From Micrasema longulum (lineage: Eukaryota; Arthropoda; Insecta; Trichoptera; Brachycentridae): DNA of 64,000 bases. The notes under the pieces were generated by a model, which had not been told where the DNA came from, did not search any database, and worked only from the letters and a program-made list of their open reading frames with translations. This document shows, in pieces, positions 19,385-31,194 of the stretch (position 1 is the stretch's first letter; each line of letters begins with the position of its first letter). The position numbers and the translations under genes are program-made. Where the stretch lies: the NCBI GenBank assembly GCA_022494885.1, contig JAGVSM010003685.1, positions 124,001 through 188,000 on the forward strand, in the 5' to 3' direction.

Positions 19385-19562
19385 CTTGATACATTTTGTT
19401 ACATGAAGGTTAGATGATCAGTATTAATCTTGAGATCCCAGTTCAGGTCCAGAAACCTTTTTTTAAATAAGTGTATCATGTCAACTATTCCGGGAATCGC
19501 ACCCGAGATTTCTTGCATGGTAAGCAAACGCGCTGACCATTTGACCACTAGGCGGACGAATG
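19385..19562 (-). mobile_element. SINE family A, minus strand
   Basis: On the minus strand a tRNA-like head (CCGCCTAGTGGTCAAATGGT; B box GGTGCGATTCCC) is followed by the SINE-A body up to 'taccttcatgtaacaaaatg'. The 3' end beyond 'aagatacgct' is shortened. Confidence 0.7.
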
Positions 19563-20203
19563 TCTAATACATCTGAAATTCATTCGCATTTTGTCGTTAT
19601 TAAAATACTAACCGATCACCTAACATAATATCCTCTTTGTTTGTTCCTTAAAGCTCTTTTTATAAAGGAGCAAATAATTAGCATAGTTGACCCTTTCTAG
19701 AAATTCTAAGTGCACGCAAATATTTCATTAAAATATTTCCCTTGCAAGCGACGCTAAGTACCCGAGTTTGAATATTACCGTATGTTATTCTGTCCACACA
19801 CTTATTTGCATACATGCCTCGTAGAATTTAATCGTTTTAAAATGTAAAATTGAAATATAAAGCTTAAGCGATTTATACGATGCCAAAATGCTCACATTCG
19901 TAAATCACAGTAAACCTTTATGTTTTGTCATTTGCTTCTACAAATTGCGTCAGCTGTGGTCATATTATAGGGATGTTATGAATATTGTTTTAATTATTTA
20001 TTGAATCGGTATTTTACCTTTTCTGGTTTCTATACTCGGTTTTGATTTGCAACGGCGGCTTTAGTCCTCATCGATTCTTTTCAACTGCCCATATCAATGG
20101 TCCCTAAGAAAAGTATTGTAAATGTAATTTTGTTATTTTTGGCTATGAATGTAATTTGACTATTCGTAATAATCTCAAATATTGTAAAATAAATTAATTA
20201 TTG

Positions 20204-20714
20204 AACTACCGTAGTAAGGGGCTACTTTGCTCCAACAAGGGAATAAATTGCTCCAAAATAAAAAAAAGTTTCTATTTCGTCGAGCCGGTAGTCACCTCAG
20301 ATTTAAGAGATTAAAAAAATATTATCAGCTAACACTAATCTTTCTCTAGCAAAACCCGTGTGAATTGATTGTCTATGGTCAGCCATTTTGACTTTCTATA
20401 TCTCTGAATGGAGCAATGTTAGAAACCTAATGTTAAATAACGTTCTGTGGTAGAAATAAAGGCGAATCTAAGTTGAAGAAATCGTGGAGCAAAGTTTCCC
20501 GCTTAAATGCATTCTTTGCTCCAAAATAAAAGTTTTGAAAATCGTGACTTAACAGCTTTTTATTTTTCAAATCATCTCAGCTAAAGGTAAAGAGTTTTTT
20601 TATTTACTGAAATATTATAGCCAGATCCGAATACTCGTATATGAAAAATGCAAACAATTTTTACAAATGTGGAGCCAATTTTGCAGCAAAGTAGCCCCTT
20701 GCTACGGTACTGTA
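20204..20714. mobile_element. Non-autonomous DNA transposon (MITE), TA-flanked
   Basis: The left end TACCGTAGTAAGGGGCTACT (20209) and right end (reverse complement TACCGTAGCAAGGGGCTACT) match over about 25 bases including TTTGCT. Both ends are preceded by TA, consistent with a TA target duplication and a Tc1/mariner-type element. There is no transposase frame in the 510 bp between. 'ttgctcc' recurs inside. Confidence 0.75.
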
Positions 20715-20999
20715 TATTAATATAAAAAAACCTAATTAAATAGCCCAACTGAAATATACAAATTTACACTTACAATACTTTTCTTAGGAATCATCGGTAT
20801 GTTGTGTAGCTTAGGCAATGTTTTTATTTTCTTTTATTTTTAAGAAGATACATACATGAACAGAAAATATAAAATAAAAATAATAAAACCTACTAAACCA
20901 TATATAATGTAATGTATCTCCTTGAAATGTATGGCAACTGATAAGGAAAACATTTATGAAAAGGGAATATAGAACTTCTAACGTTTTAACATTCACATT

Positions 21000-21110
21000 T
21001 TCTATGTACGTTTAAACACCCACATTTTCTGCACACATTTAAACATCCACATTTTCTCAACCCTTCCATATGTTGACTTTTGTGAAGTAAAAGAGCTGAA
21101 ATATTTATTA
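21000..21110. repeat. Fragment of the palindromic-MITE central segment
   Basis: 'catccacattttctcaaccc', 'ccatatgttgacttttgtga' and 'agtaaaagagctgaaatatt' match the central segment at 18030-18100 in the same orientation. No arms are present. Confidence 0.5.
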
Positions 21111-21131
21111 ACATTTTTTTATGTAATAATT

Positions 21132-21250
21132 TGTCCGCCTCGTGATAATGTGGCTAGGGCGTTTGTCTGCAAAAAGTCTCGCATTCAATTCCCGACATGG
21201 TTGAAATTAAATATTTATTTAGTTATGTGTTTTTACACATTGATATTTTA
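21132..21250 (+). mobile_element. SINE family A fragment
   Basis: A diverged tRNA-like head (GTCCGCCTCGTGATAATG; B box ATTCAATTCCCGAC) is followed by 'atggttgaaattaaatattt' and 'gtgtttttacac'. The body is truncated. Confidence 0.6.
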
Positions 21251-21934
21251 CATATTTACATACTATACGTACATGCATGTAATCATATATGAACGTAGTT
21301 ATAAAGAAAGCAGCCAGTCCACAATTTTGAAAAAAATGAGATATTTATGTTATCGGTTGCAGTAAGGTCAATTCTATGTTCTGCTAAAAACAGCCAGACC
21401 GCTTTCATACAAAAAGTTGTTTTAATCACCTTCTGAAAATGGTATCAATCACAAAAACCGTATTTCTCTGTTTGCAGAAAACACCCACAGCACTAGAAAA
21501 TCTAAACGAATTAAAAAATCATTAAAACTGGTTAAATACATAGTTAAATTCTTGTTTGTAATGTTAAAAAAAACGAATATATTCCTTGTTTATCATTTGT
21601 TAAAGTCAAAAACATTCCAACTGTTGTGTGTAGATTCGTTTATTCACTCTTTTCACAAAGGTGCTATTATCTCAGTTTCACTTTTCTATGGCTGGCTGCT
21701 TTCTGCATAACTACGTTCATATTTATGTGTGTGTATGAGTACTTACATAATGTTTAATTTTTTTGATTTTTATTACGTTTAAATTTTTTTTACGAATTTT
21801 TAAATTTGGATTTTAGACCGGAGTGTTCTTAGCAATTTTACATCGATCGATAAGGTGGTTGATAAATTTCCACATTAAGGTTAAAAAAAACTAATACTTT
21901 TTGAAAGTCATTGTTCAATAAGTACACTTTTATA

Positions 21935-22200
21935 CACTACACATTGTCATACACATACAATACTCACACACCTATACACATATACACACACCCTCACACA
22001 ATATATACATACTCATCCTCGCTAACATGTACAATAATAAAACTGATACAATACAACAAGTACTTAGCATAAATATTATTGTGTTATAATAAAAGTTATC
22101 CTCTAATGAGGTATGTAATTGAGACACATTTTATATTCATATTTCAATTAACATATTGAAACCTTTGTACAAATTCTATTATGTGTTTTGTTTTATTAGG
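21935..22200 (+). repeat. Interspersed repeat with CA-rich head (copy 2)
   Basis: It is collinear with 9905-10135: CA-rich head, 'aacatgtacaataataaaac', 'aagtacttagca', 'aattgagacaca' and 'tatgtgttttgtttt'. Upstream 21860-21900 may encode a worn LINE C-terminus, but this is weak. Confidence 0.6.
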
Positions 22201-22255
22201 AATTTTTTTTTTTTAAATAACCCCTTCCTTCATGTAACGAATAAAAATTACTCGG

Positions 22256-22382
22256 GAATATTTTTTAGTCCCTGGGCTGACAATTAAAGCGTAAGACCGC
22301 TAATATTGGCTTCACGTATCTAATAAATGATTAAGATATGCTGCGGTCAGTGTACTATTCGGTGCGGAAAAGGAATCATGAC
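22256..22382 (+). mobile_element. SINE family A, 3' half
   Basis: 'ttagtccctgggctgac', 'aaagcgtaagac', 'atgattaagatatgctgcgg' and 'ggtgcggaaaaggaatcatg' match the SINE-A body. The tRNA-like head is missing. Confidence 0.6.
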
Positions 22383-22499
22383 ATTTTAATGACATTTAAT
22401 ACAAATACATATTATTGTGGCTTGATTTTCCCGGTGATCCTAAAGATTGTTAATTAGGACGCCTGAGGAGTAAAGTATAAAAACAATAATTAATTTTAA

Positions 22500-22735
22500 T
22501 TAGATGAATCTCACCCGCATAAATAAAGGTTTCAGCTTTTTAACTTCACAAACATCAATAGATGAAATAATTGAAGGAATATAAATGTTCAAATATGGGT
22601 AGAATGGTGAATATAACACAGTGTGTCAAGTGGCCACTTAAACCAGCCAATGACAGGTCATAAGCCCTGTAAATGCCCTGACTCCCATTTTTCCTTCACA
22701 AAAATGTTTTCCCTCTCTATTGCAACAAATTTAAG
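22500..22735. mobile_element. Palindromic MITE, one arm plus central segment
   Basis: It begins 'gatgaatctcacccgcataa', then 'caaacatcaatagatgaaat' and 'gggtagaatggtgaatat'. The right arm is 'taaaccagccaatgacaggt', 'cataagccctgtaaatgccc', then 'aaatgttttccctctctatt' and 'gcaacaaattt'. The end differs from the 'ctctgttgtaatatg' subfamily, so two subfamilies exist. Confidence 0.65.
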
Positions 22736-23507
22736 GATTAAATTATCACTCGTCTTTTATTTCTATAATAAATTACAATTAACTTCTACAAATTCGAATA
22801 TTAGTAATTTATACGTATTTTTACGCGTCGTTGTAAATTATATGAAAATAACAGTTACTGCCGTAATATAATATCTCTGCTAAAATGTGGTGCTTTCTTT
22901 GATATTCAATTGATAACTTAATTTTACTGTGCCTTCTACATCCATATTATTTGAATCCCATTTTCGAATAAAATAATTATGTAAAATATAATTTCACGTC
23001 AGCACCTGCCTTAATTTATGACTGAAATTCTCGGAAACATAATTTACTTCGAAATAAATTCATTTTATCCACCCGCTGACTGGTTGATCTGAATTTTGAT
23101 ATTTGTAATAAGAGTTCGCAGATTATCATAATTTCCTGGATTTATTTGTTCGTCAACGGTTCAATGATCTTTTCAAAAATATTTAACGTTTATTTTAAGA
23201 CAATATTGAAAAAGAAAGAAAGACTTATAATATAATGTTTACAAGATATAAAAGCTATGAAAATTCGTACACCTTATTATATTGTATGGATGGGTGCGCG
23301 TGAATTGATTTGAGGTTGAATGAGAAAGATGGATTACAAATGGAAGTTATTTACTGAGTAGATACACAAGAGTTACATCCTTACAATTTTGTGCGGAAGG
23401 AATTTACAATAGCGAACACTGGCGAGGAGCTGGTGGACGGGCAACACGAAATGCCAAGATGAAATGTGCATATTCTTTCGATGCACAACGTTTAATAACT
23501 AGTTTGA
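22736..23507. other. AT-rich stretch without recognised features
   Basis: No coding signal and no clear repeat family was seen here. Confidence 0.35.
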
Positions 23508-24315
23508 CAGTGGCGTGCGTTCCATAAAGGCACATAAGCAGTGCCTACCCTACTAGAATTTCATTAAAATAATAGCAATAAATAATATCAAAAATATTAG
23601 TCACTATTTTTAAAATTTGAAAAACGCGCCAGTGGTAATTCGGTTAAAGTAATATATTGTACCGATCAGCGCGCCGCTATCGGCCTGGGTCGGGAGAAGC
23701 ACGAACTACAGATGCCTTTTTCTTCCAAAGGAACATAACGCGATGCGGTGACAAAATGTGTATGTGTGAGTTTTATTTCAGTTGTAATTACGCGTGCATG
23801 TGTAAGCGAGTGGGCAGTGCTTTTTGAACGTTGGTAGGTACATTGTTTTAGAAAGAACAAACGAATACGTTACTGACATCAAGCGTTTTTTTCGATTATT
23901 ATTTAATAAAAGAAAGTTATTTCGAATAAATAACCTCTTAGTATATATAATAAATAACCTCTTAGTAGTGCATTTACGAGAATATCAAATAGAGCCCAAA
24001 ATTATTTAATTTTGAGTGTAGCAAACGTAATAAATGAAAATATACTAATGTTTTCGGAAAAAAGAATTTCGTAGTAATATATTATATAAATCATATTAAA
24101 AATAAGAAATATATTAAATAAACTTTTTTAGCATTTATTTGGATATTTGATGTAGCTTAGGTAATTTCAATATTAACTACCTACAGCATAATGATTGAAA
24201 CTAATGTGACTAGTGAAGGAAACTGTTTGGTAAGTTTGATTAGGTACTTATATATATATAGAAACGTACTGTTTTTCTACTGCCTACCCTAGTTAAAAAC
24301 TCTGTGCCGCGACTG
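23508..24315. mobile_element. hAT-like non-autonomous element (putative)
   Basis: The ends are CAGTGGCGTGC at 23508 and, inverted, CAGTCGCGGCACAGA at 24315, of the 'CAGNGGCG' kind common in hAT elements. 'gcctaccct' is found just inside both ends. No 8-bp target duplication could be matched (TAGTTTGA against AGTCCGAG). The GC-richer interior (23665-23830) includes an Inr-like TCAGT and could be a residual promoter. No transposase frame. Confidence 0.4.
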
Positions 24316-25641
24316 AGTCCGAGCTGACGTTGCATCGGATTACGCGTTGCGGGTCAAAGCGGTGTTCGGCCCTGTCGACTTCACGGCTTGATGGTGATGT
24401 CCTCCACAATATTAACACTCATTTGTGAGTCCTAATTTAACACTGATTTATTCGCCAGCGATTCGGGATATGATATACAAAACGAAGGAATTCCAAATAA
24501 CAAATAGTATCAGTCATATTATGACTATTACGCATTCTTAAATTTATGTTCAATAATGTTATTTTTATACGGTGTAAAAAAAATGCTTGAAGTGGTTTCG
24601 GTGTATTAAGTTTTGTGTAATTTTTTTTCTCTCTAACGGAATCTTTACTCGGAAATACTTCGAGCAAAGTCAAATTGCCGAAACCCAATGTCCGAAAACA
24701 TTCCCCAGAAAACATTCCGCAGAAAACATTCATGATTTAATTTAAAATATCCAGATCTTAGCTTCCTTACATTTATTTTTTGTTAGTTTACACACTTTCT
24801 ATCATAATTAGCCTTAGGAATGATAAAAAAATCATTTTTTAATTTTTTTATCAAATGACTATCTTTAGAATTCTCCGCCTCAGTATCATTCAGGAAAAAT
24901 AGCATATTGAGTTATCCTTTTTTTTTATTATGAAAACTGAAAATTTAGAGCAGTTTTTAAAGTATTCGAAAACGAAAAAATGCCTTTTTAGATTTTTAAT
25001 TTAAAGTTGAAAATTCAAGTCTGACTCGCTCGAACTTAAATTCTCAATTTAAGGTCAAAACTTTTGTTCCATTAATGTTACGAAGCTGATTTTTTTATGT
25101 GTAAAAGACCAATTTATATTTTATAAGATACAAAAAAAATATCAAAAAACCTTCCACTTATTGAAAAAAAAACCGATCCGGACGGAAATTTTCAAAAACC
25201 AATAAAAAAAATCATAAATCAAAAACTATGCAATATCGCGGAACATACATGACGGTGATTCGTCACAGGCAAAACAAACACTTAAAAGAAATTTCGCCTT
25301 CTACATACCACCTCAAATAATATTTTACAGAGAAAATATTTATCCAAAAATAAAAAGAAGTATATTTTTCTAAAATATAATATTTATACTTTAAATAATG
25401 CCGCATTCAAAGCTTCAATATAAATATTGATGCTTCAGTTCTATACAGAGACAACTAGAAATTACTTACTAGTTTTGAGAAATGGCTGGCCAAAGTTTTG
25501 ACGGATCGGAATTGATTTATAACAAATAATTATTTATATAACTTTAAGTGAATTAGTAAGTATGTATTTACGTGAAATATATACTCAAAGCTTATTTGTT
25601 TTACAATTAAAGTTATGCAAATTATCACGTTTTAATTATTT
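24316..25641. other. AT-rich stretch without recognised features
   Basis: The 98-codon minus-strand frame at 24733-24437 has no family resemblance; it includes an imperfect CATTCCGCAGAAAACATTC tandem repeat at 24700-24732. Nothing else was seen. Confidence 0.35.
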
Positions 25642-26130
25642 ATGCATTGTCAATACGTTAAATCTAAAATTTGTTATAAGCAACAACTATATGGAACAGG
25701 AAACCAAAATGGCATAAACAGACTACAACGACAGCAAAATAAAATATTGAATCTAGTATATGACTTTATCTTACACCAACTAAAGAACTTTAAAAAAATA
25801 ACTAATCAATTTTTTTTTCATAAGTTAGCCACTGATATGATTATATACAAAGAACTAAAACTGGAAAAAAATTGTACTAAACGTAGACATAATACAAGAA
25901 TATCAAAGCAATACCACATACAACATTCCAAAACAAGACTAGGACAATCGAGATTTATAAATCAGGGACTGAAATTGCATAATAAACCACCAGACAAAAC
26001 TAAACAAAAGACTCCAATAAACCATTCAAAAAGCGTTAAAAATATAATTATCGACAATAGAGTTTGAATGGTAAATAATATATTATTTTTGTAAAATGAA
26101 TGTAATAATCCGTAAGGGTTATTAATAAAA
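25642..26130 (+). pseudogene. LINE ORF C-terminal region (141 codons open)
   Basis: QQLYGTGNQNGINRLQRQQN followed by KILNLVYD is the 'LYG......I..LQ..QNK.L' block of non-LTR reverse transcriptases. HKLATDMIIYKELKLEKNC, RRHNTRISKQYHIQHSKTRL and GQSRFINQGLKLHNKPPDKT follow. It is collinear with the interrupted copy at 10545-11185 and so shows its uninterrupted order. No catalytic motif is present. The ATG is probably accidental. Confidence 0.7.
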
Positions 26131-26570
26131 TTTTAAATCAAAAAAATGTATATATTTCCATATACCAGTAAAAAAATATGTCTAACAAGAGAAAACTAAT
26201 AAAATTTTACCTTTGTAGTATTTAAAATTTGTGTTTTTTAAATATACTTAATAACTCAAAACACATTTTTTTAGTTATACCTTTATGGTACTAAGTCATC
26301 GATATGTATTTTCAGGGCTACACCAAATTTATTTATTCAAAGATGAATGATAATAATCTACAAACAAGCATTTGTTAAATAATAAAAAAATGATCGATTT
26401 TTAAGGTTTATTAAGAAATATCAATAACAAAAAATAACCACAATATTATTCTATAAGGATTACACATTAATGTGTTTGAATATTGTTTTCGATACTGGCT
26501 TACGCAGTGAAATATACAATCATAAAAAATAAAAAAACAGAATGGGAAAAATATACAATTTTAACTTATG

Positions 26571-27219
26571 GGGGCACACTCTTGTGCTTCATTTCTACCA
26601 CTGGCAACACCGCGAAAATACACCGGAAACAGGCCGACTGCTCGGCGGCGCGATCGAAGCTAGCTAGAATCTGCGTGTCTTCGATCAGCTTTGATTCAGT
26701 TTTGTTTTTGCTCTCTCTTACTAAAACCTTCAATTACCCACATCGTGTTAATTTTGCGTCACGGCCAATTTCATTCAGTGTTGTATTTAATTTAATCACG
26801 TTGTATATATTGTATGCATTATATTATATATTAAATCTTCAAACAATGTAAGTGAATCCTTCATTCAAAGTTCACGTAACCTTTCAACGAAACTGTGGTA
26901 AGTCACAATCATTCCATTTCACAAAAGATCCACTACGTAATTGGTGACCCCTGCGTGTCCTCGATCAGCTTTGGTTCAGTTTTGCTTTTGCTCTCTCTTA
27001 CTAAATTCTACAATTACCTACATCATGTAAATTTCGAGTCACGGTTAATTTCATTCCGTGTTCTATTTAATTTAATCACATTGTTGTATATCCTGTATTC
27101 ATTTTATTATCTAATAAATCTCCAAACAATGTAAGTGAATCTTTCATTCAAACTTCACGCAACCTTGCAACGAAACTGTGGTAAGTCACAATCATTCCAT
27201 TTCAACAAAATATCCACTG
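26571..27219 (+). repeat. LTR-like block containing a 280-bp tandem duplication
   Basis: Unit 1 starts at CTGCGTGTCTTCGATCAGCT (26671) and unit 2 at CTGCGTGTCCTCGATCAGCT (26951), and they run collinearly for about 270 bases with roughly 85% identity. Each has TTCAGTTTTG (Inr-like), an AATAAA/ATTAAA-like signal and 'ccaaacaatgtaagtgaatc'. The joint has AATTGGTGACCCCTGCGTG, resembling the LTR end and primer-binding start of insect gypsy or BEL elements. A unique GC-richer 100 bases lie upstream. Open frames here are duplicates of each other and not credible genes. Confidence 0.5.
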
Positions 27220-27934
27220 CAAACTAAATAATTGAAGTCTTAATCTTGTAAGTTTTATGAATTCTCTAAATTCACTAATTATAATTTACTTTGCATAAAA
27301 TCAAGCTCGCCATGGTTAACAGGGGAACATTTTTGTGTTTCGTAACTGGTTAGCATATAAAAATTAGTCATTAAATTATATTTATAATGGTATTTGTTTT
27401 CACAATATAATTTGACTTGGAAACATCAAATAATTACCTGGATATTTTATAATATTAAAGATTTTCCAAGATTTAAGTGAGATTCAATTAGTGGATGCAA
27501 TAAAAAATATTTTCTTTTCTAATTTGTTCGCTGCCTGTTGCTGCCAGTAATGGATTTTCATTGTGGAACGGGTCTTAGCTAAGCTGATTAATTGCATCTC
27601 TTCCGGATGATAAATGAATTTCTTTCCTTGTCTCGATATTTTCTGGTGGTTCATTATTAAGTTTAAGATTTGCTAAAGAATTCCGCTCGGTTGTATCAAG
27701 CTAATAAACTTCAGTGTAGTTTTGTGATTTTTCACCAAATTCAAGGCAATTAATTATACTAATTAAGAAAAGCATAATTTATATTGGCAGATATTTTAGA
27801 AGATATACATAATTAGTTAAGATAAGCGTTTTAAGGGGTCTGGACCTGTCAGTTAACACTCGACAAAGTGTGTGATATAATAAATAATTTACCTGCGTTT
27901 TTAGTTATTGTAAAGTCACTGAAATCAGTTAAAT
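27220..27934. other. No recognised features
   Basis: AT-rich; no repeat or coding pattern identified. Confidence 0.3.
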
Positions 27935-27977
27935 TTGCCGACTGGTTTCAGAAAACGACTGTCCCTTTGTCAAGCTT
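27935..27977 (-). ncRNA. Degraded hammerhead-like motif
   Basis: Minus strand: CUUGACAAAGGGACAG...UUUUCU, GAAAC-CA-GUC, GGCAAA. The cleavage-side half is conserved; stem II is ruined and C3/G8 are changed. It is most like the motif at 12708-12757. Confidence 0.35.
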
Positions 27978-27989
27978 TTGAAAAAACAA

Positions 27990-28212
27990 CACTTATATTT
28001 TCAGGCGTTGCCTGCAAGTTGAAATCATTCAGCCAGATAAATCAAATCAGCTTTTTTAGCTCAAAAAAGTTAACAGATAGAAAACTTAAAGAAATGTGGA
28101 TGTTAAAAGATAGGTAGAATGGTGAATGTTATGCAGTGCGGAAAGGGAATGCTGATGATGAGACTTCCATTTTTCCTTCTCAAAAATGTTTTCCCTCTCT
28201 GTTGCGATGAAG
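27990..28212. mobile_element. Palindromic MITE fragment with an embedded SINE-A tail
   Basis: The MITE outer part ('tttcaggcgttgcct'), central segment ('aggtagaatggtgaatgtta') and right end ('aaaatgttttccctctctgt') are present. Between them 28136-28163 is 'gtgcggaaagggaatgctga' plus TGATGA, the SINE-A 3' end, in place of the MITE arm. Confidence 0.5.
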
Positions 28213-28571
28213 TTTAATCTTAACACTAAATATTTTTAATCTTACCAAAGCTAACACCTAACTAAATACACACCTCGTCTAATCATTTACCATAAAAAAC
28301 TCAAATTAGTGCTTTAAATATTCATTTGAAACTGTGTAGCACTATTTTATTTATGTTTAAATCCATATTTCTCTAATTCTCTGGATCGGTTGATTTTTGT
28401 GACTGTTTACCGATACAACACATCCATGTTTCCTTCATAAAAGGGTACTTGATATTTGTTGAAATATCTGTCAATCTTAATAAAACTGCTTATAAGTTTG
28501 ATCCCAATGCTTTTTGTCTAAGAATTAGAAACTATGATAAATATCTAAATATGTTTTTACGTTACATGGCG

Positions 28572-28968
28572 AATGAGGAACTTCAGCTCTACGGGAAATT
28601 GGATACAAAAAATGTTTTCTTGCGCGCGGTAAAAATTAGAGCATTAAATTGTACTGTAAAATTTCTTAAAAATGTACAAAAAACTTTTTTTTTCAATAAA
28701 ATCACACTATTTTGAATGACGTCACTGGTTCATATGAACCATCCAATGATATGAGAGCATTGAAGGATATCCGGTTTGGTCACCGTAAACAAACCAATCG
28801 GAAGATCTGTCATAGAACAACCTCTGACGTCGCACGCGGAGTTATTTCGGAAATACAAAACTTTAAAAAATCATAGCGCTGATAATACGATACATAAAAA
28901 TAAAAATAATTAATTTAATATTCTATTTACAAAAAAAAAAATGAAAAAAGACACTGAACTTCCTCATA
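28572..28968 (+). mobile_element. MITE 'GAGGAACTTCAG', copy 2 (most complete)
   Basis: Terminal repeats are ATGAGGAACTTCAG (28573-28586) and, inverted, ATGAGGAAGTTCAG (28954-28967), 13 of 14 matching. Inside: 'tacgggaaattggatacaaa', 'tgacgtcactggttcat', 'tgacgtcgcacgcggagtta' and 'gataatacgatacat'. No coding capacity. The superfamily is unknown. Confidence 0.7.
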
Positions 28969-29469
28969 GTGTAATACTTTTGAGTTGTATAGATTTAATA
29001 AGAATATCTGGAATTAAACTCATTATAAATCTAACCACGTAAATTAGAAACGCATTACGTGGAAGGTTACTAATATAATTACGATCTGTTTATTTATTTT
29101 TCCTGCTTTTCACAAATTAATTTACTAAAATCATCAGAATATTCCTATTGCCCTTTTCTTAATTTAATTAATTAAGTAGATCAAAGCATATACAAGAACT
29201 CTAACCAAAATGGAAATTCAGAAGAAACATTATTTGCAATTTGCTGTACGGCCAATTGGTTTATTTATTTTGTTAGATGATTTAATTACATTGTACCTTT
29301 TCGTTAATCAATATATCGATAGAAGAAAAAAGGGCTAATTGGTTGGGAAAAAAAAACATGTGTACAATTTCACGACAAGAAGTATTTTACCAACCAAAAT
29401 TCAACTTTAGGAATACTCTTCAGCTCTTAATAATTCAATGATTAGTTTTAAAAAAAATCAACAGATATA

Positions 29470-30045
29470 TATTTACTATTTACACGGCACGCAGTGCCTT
29501 TTATTTTACAGAAATACATATTTAATAGAATATAAACACTTCAACATAGGTATAATGTAAAAATGAAAACAAAAGTATAATGTTACATAAATACTATAAC
29601 ATAGCAGTTTATGGATTATTAAAAAAATAAATTCAAACGATGTGTTTATATAAAATTAAAAATTAAAAAAATTAAAGGATTTGTTCCATTTTTAAAGAGG
29701 TACAGAATATATGTATATTAAATACAAAAAGCAATGAAATTGTTTTAAATATAGTAATGATAATAACAATTAAAATAGTAAAAATTGAAGCATACTCGTA
29801 AAAAATATGGTACACAATAAATATTACCCACACAAAAGTTAATAAAGAAAGCACTATAATTTAACAAATGTAAATTACCGTTTACCATCCTTAAAATTAT
29901 GGAAAAGAGTTGATTTATATAAGCTATACTTTATATTAAAAATATCTACAACGTCAGAATAGTTATTGCCGAGTTCATGAAGTCAATTCAGAATAGCAAT
30001 ATATGAGTATACTATTTGCGAATTGTTGTTCATAAATAGTTAATA
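29470..30045 (-). mobile_element. LINE 3' end, 'hairpin-tail' family
   Basis: The minus strand first encodes LHELGNNYSDVVDIFNIKYS then LYKSTLFHNFKDGKR-stop, homologous to the plus-strand peptide at 120-227 but with a stop before LHELG. The 3' UTR runs to AAAAGGCACTGCGTGCCGTG (29486-29505), with the conserved GGCA/TGCC stem. The UTR matches 34415-34862 along most of its length. Confidence 0.7.
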
Positions 30046-30081
30046 TAACAAGTCAATTACATAAAATTATACATACATTAC

Positions 30082-30256
30082 ATTTTTTTTTTTGCACCAC
30101 AACAGGCCAGGAGGCCTAATTACAGTGGTGAATTACATCACAGAGCACCCAGGCTTGAGAAAAATCACTTTTTTTTTTGTTCTCACCGGGAATCGAACCC
30201 GGAACCTTCCGTGCGTGAGTCTAGCGTCTTGACCACTACACCACGGAGGCCGCCAT
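30082..30256 (-). mobile_element. tRNA-derived SINE, family C
   Basis: Minus strand head: GGCGGCCTCCGTGGTGTAGT (A-box-like TGGTGTAGTGG) and GGTTCCGGGTTCGATTCCCG (perfect B box GGTTCGATTCC). The body 'ctcaagcctgggtgctctgt' and 'aattaggcctcctggcctgt' follows, then an 11-base A-run. A second copy without a clear head is at 35972-36100. Confidence 0.75.
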
Positions 30257-30599
30257 ATAAATATTTCGAGGCTATATTGACAGATTACATTAAGTCAACA
30301 GTCTTTCTATATTTTTAAATATAGGTGCAAGATGTTAATTTCAATGTATAAAGCATATAATAGCATAGGCTATGCCTAGGATAAAGATAACTCTTTCAAA
30401 AGCTTTAAAAAAATTCAAATAAAATAAAATTGTGGGAGAAATAATGCGTTTAAAGAATAAAAAATCTTAAAAAAAACTTGTTTTAATGACTTAATGAGTT
30501 CTATCATTAAAGCCTCGATATATAGTATTTATTTTTTATTGTTAGATAATTAAAATGAATAAACAATTATAACTTAGATGTTACATACAACTAAGACTT

Positions 30600-30790
30600 T
30601 GATATTTTCAAGAAAGTGATATGAAAGACTACGGATTTACAGGGCTCATGAATTGTCATTTGCTTGTTAAAATTATCTCTTTACATAATGTGTATCATTC
30701 CCCACTCTGCTCTTGTCTTAACATTCTTATTTCTTAAATTCTTTCATCGGTTGATTTTCGTATTAACGGATATATAGATGACTTAAAATA
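30600..30790. repeat. Palindromic MITE, worn fragment
   Basis: 'gatttacagggctcatga', 'tgtcatttgcttgtta', 'tttacataatgtgtatcatt', 'cactctgc' and 'ttctttcatcggttgatttt' follow the arm-to-centre order of the family, at low identity. Confidence 0.45.
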
Positions 30791-30804
30791 TTTAAGGTGG
30801 GTAA

Positions 30805-30920
30805 TTGTCCGCCTCTTGCATAAATGGTAAGCGCTTTTGCTTACCTTGCAAGAGTTTTCTGGTTCGATTACCGATTCGCCTTTGTTTAAATAACAACAGT
30901 TTTACCGTAAGGCCGTCATA
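30805..30920 (+). mobile_element. SINE family A fragment
   Basis: A tRNA-like head (GTCCGCCTCTTGCATAAATG; B box GGTTCGATTACCGA) is followed by a short diverged body. Confidence 0.5.
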
Positions 30921-31194
30921 GTAAAAAAAAACTGAATTTAATCAGTGCGTGTTCATTGTTAAATATGGAAAAATCACAATTTTGCGTTAATTTGTTAAAT
31001 ATAAAATTGATTGATTAAACCACAAATATAGTTTCAAAACAGGAAATAAAAAAGTGGTTCTAAACTGTAGTGTCTTACAGAATTTATTACTAATGTTTTT
31101 TTTTCTTTTCGATACGGTCTCACCTTGTAAAGGTAAATCCAGCGAGAAGAAAAATAAGTAGATATTTCACACCCTCAATCTTCCCTCCCTTTCA

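Noticed and set aside
26483..27134. Two similar plus-strand frames (122 and 79 codons)
   Set aside because: They are the same non-coding LTR-like unit duplicated in tandem; similarity reflects the DNA repeat, not protein conservation.
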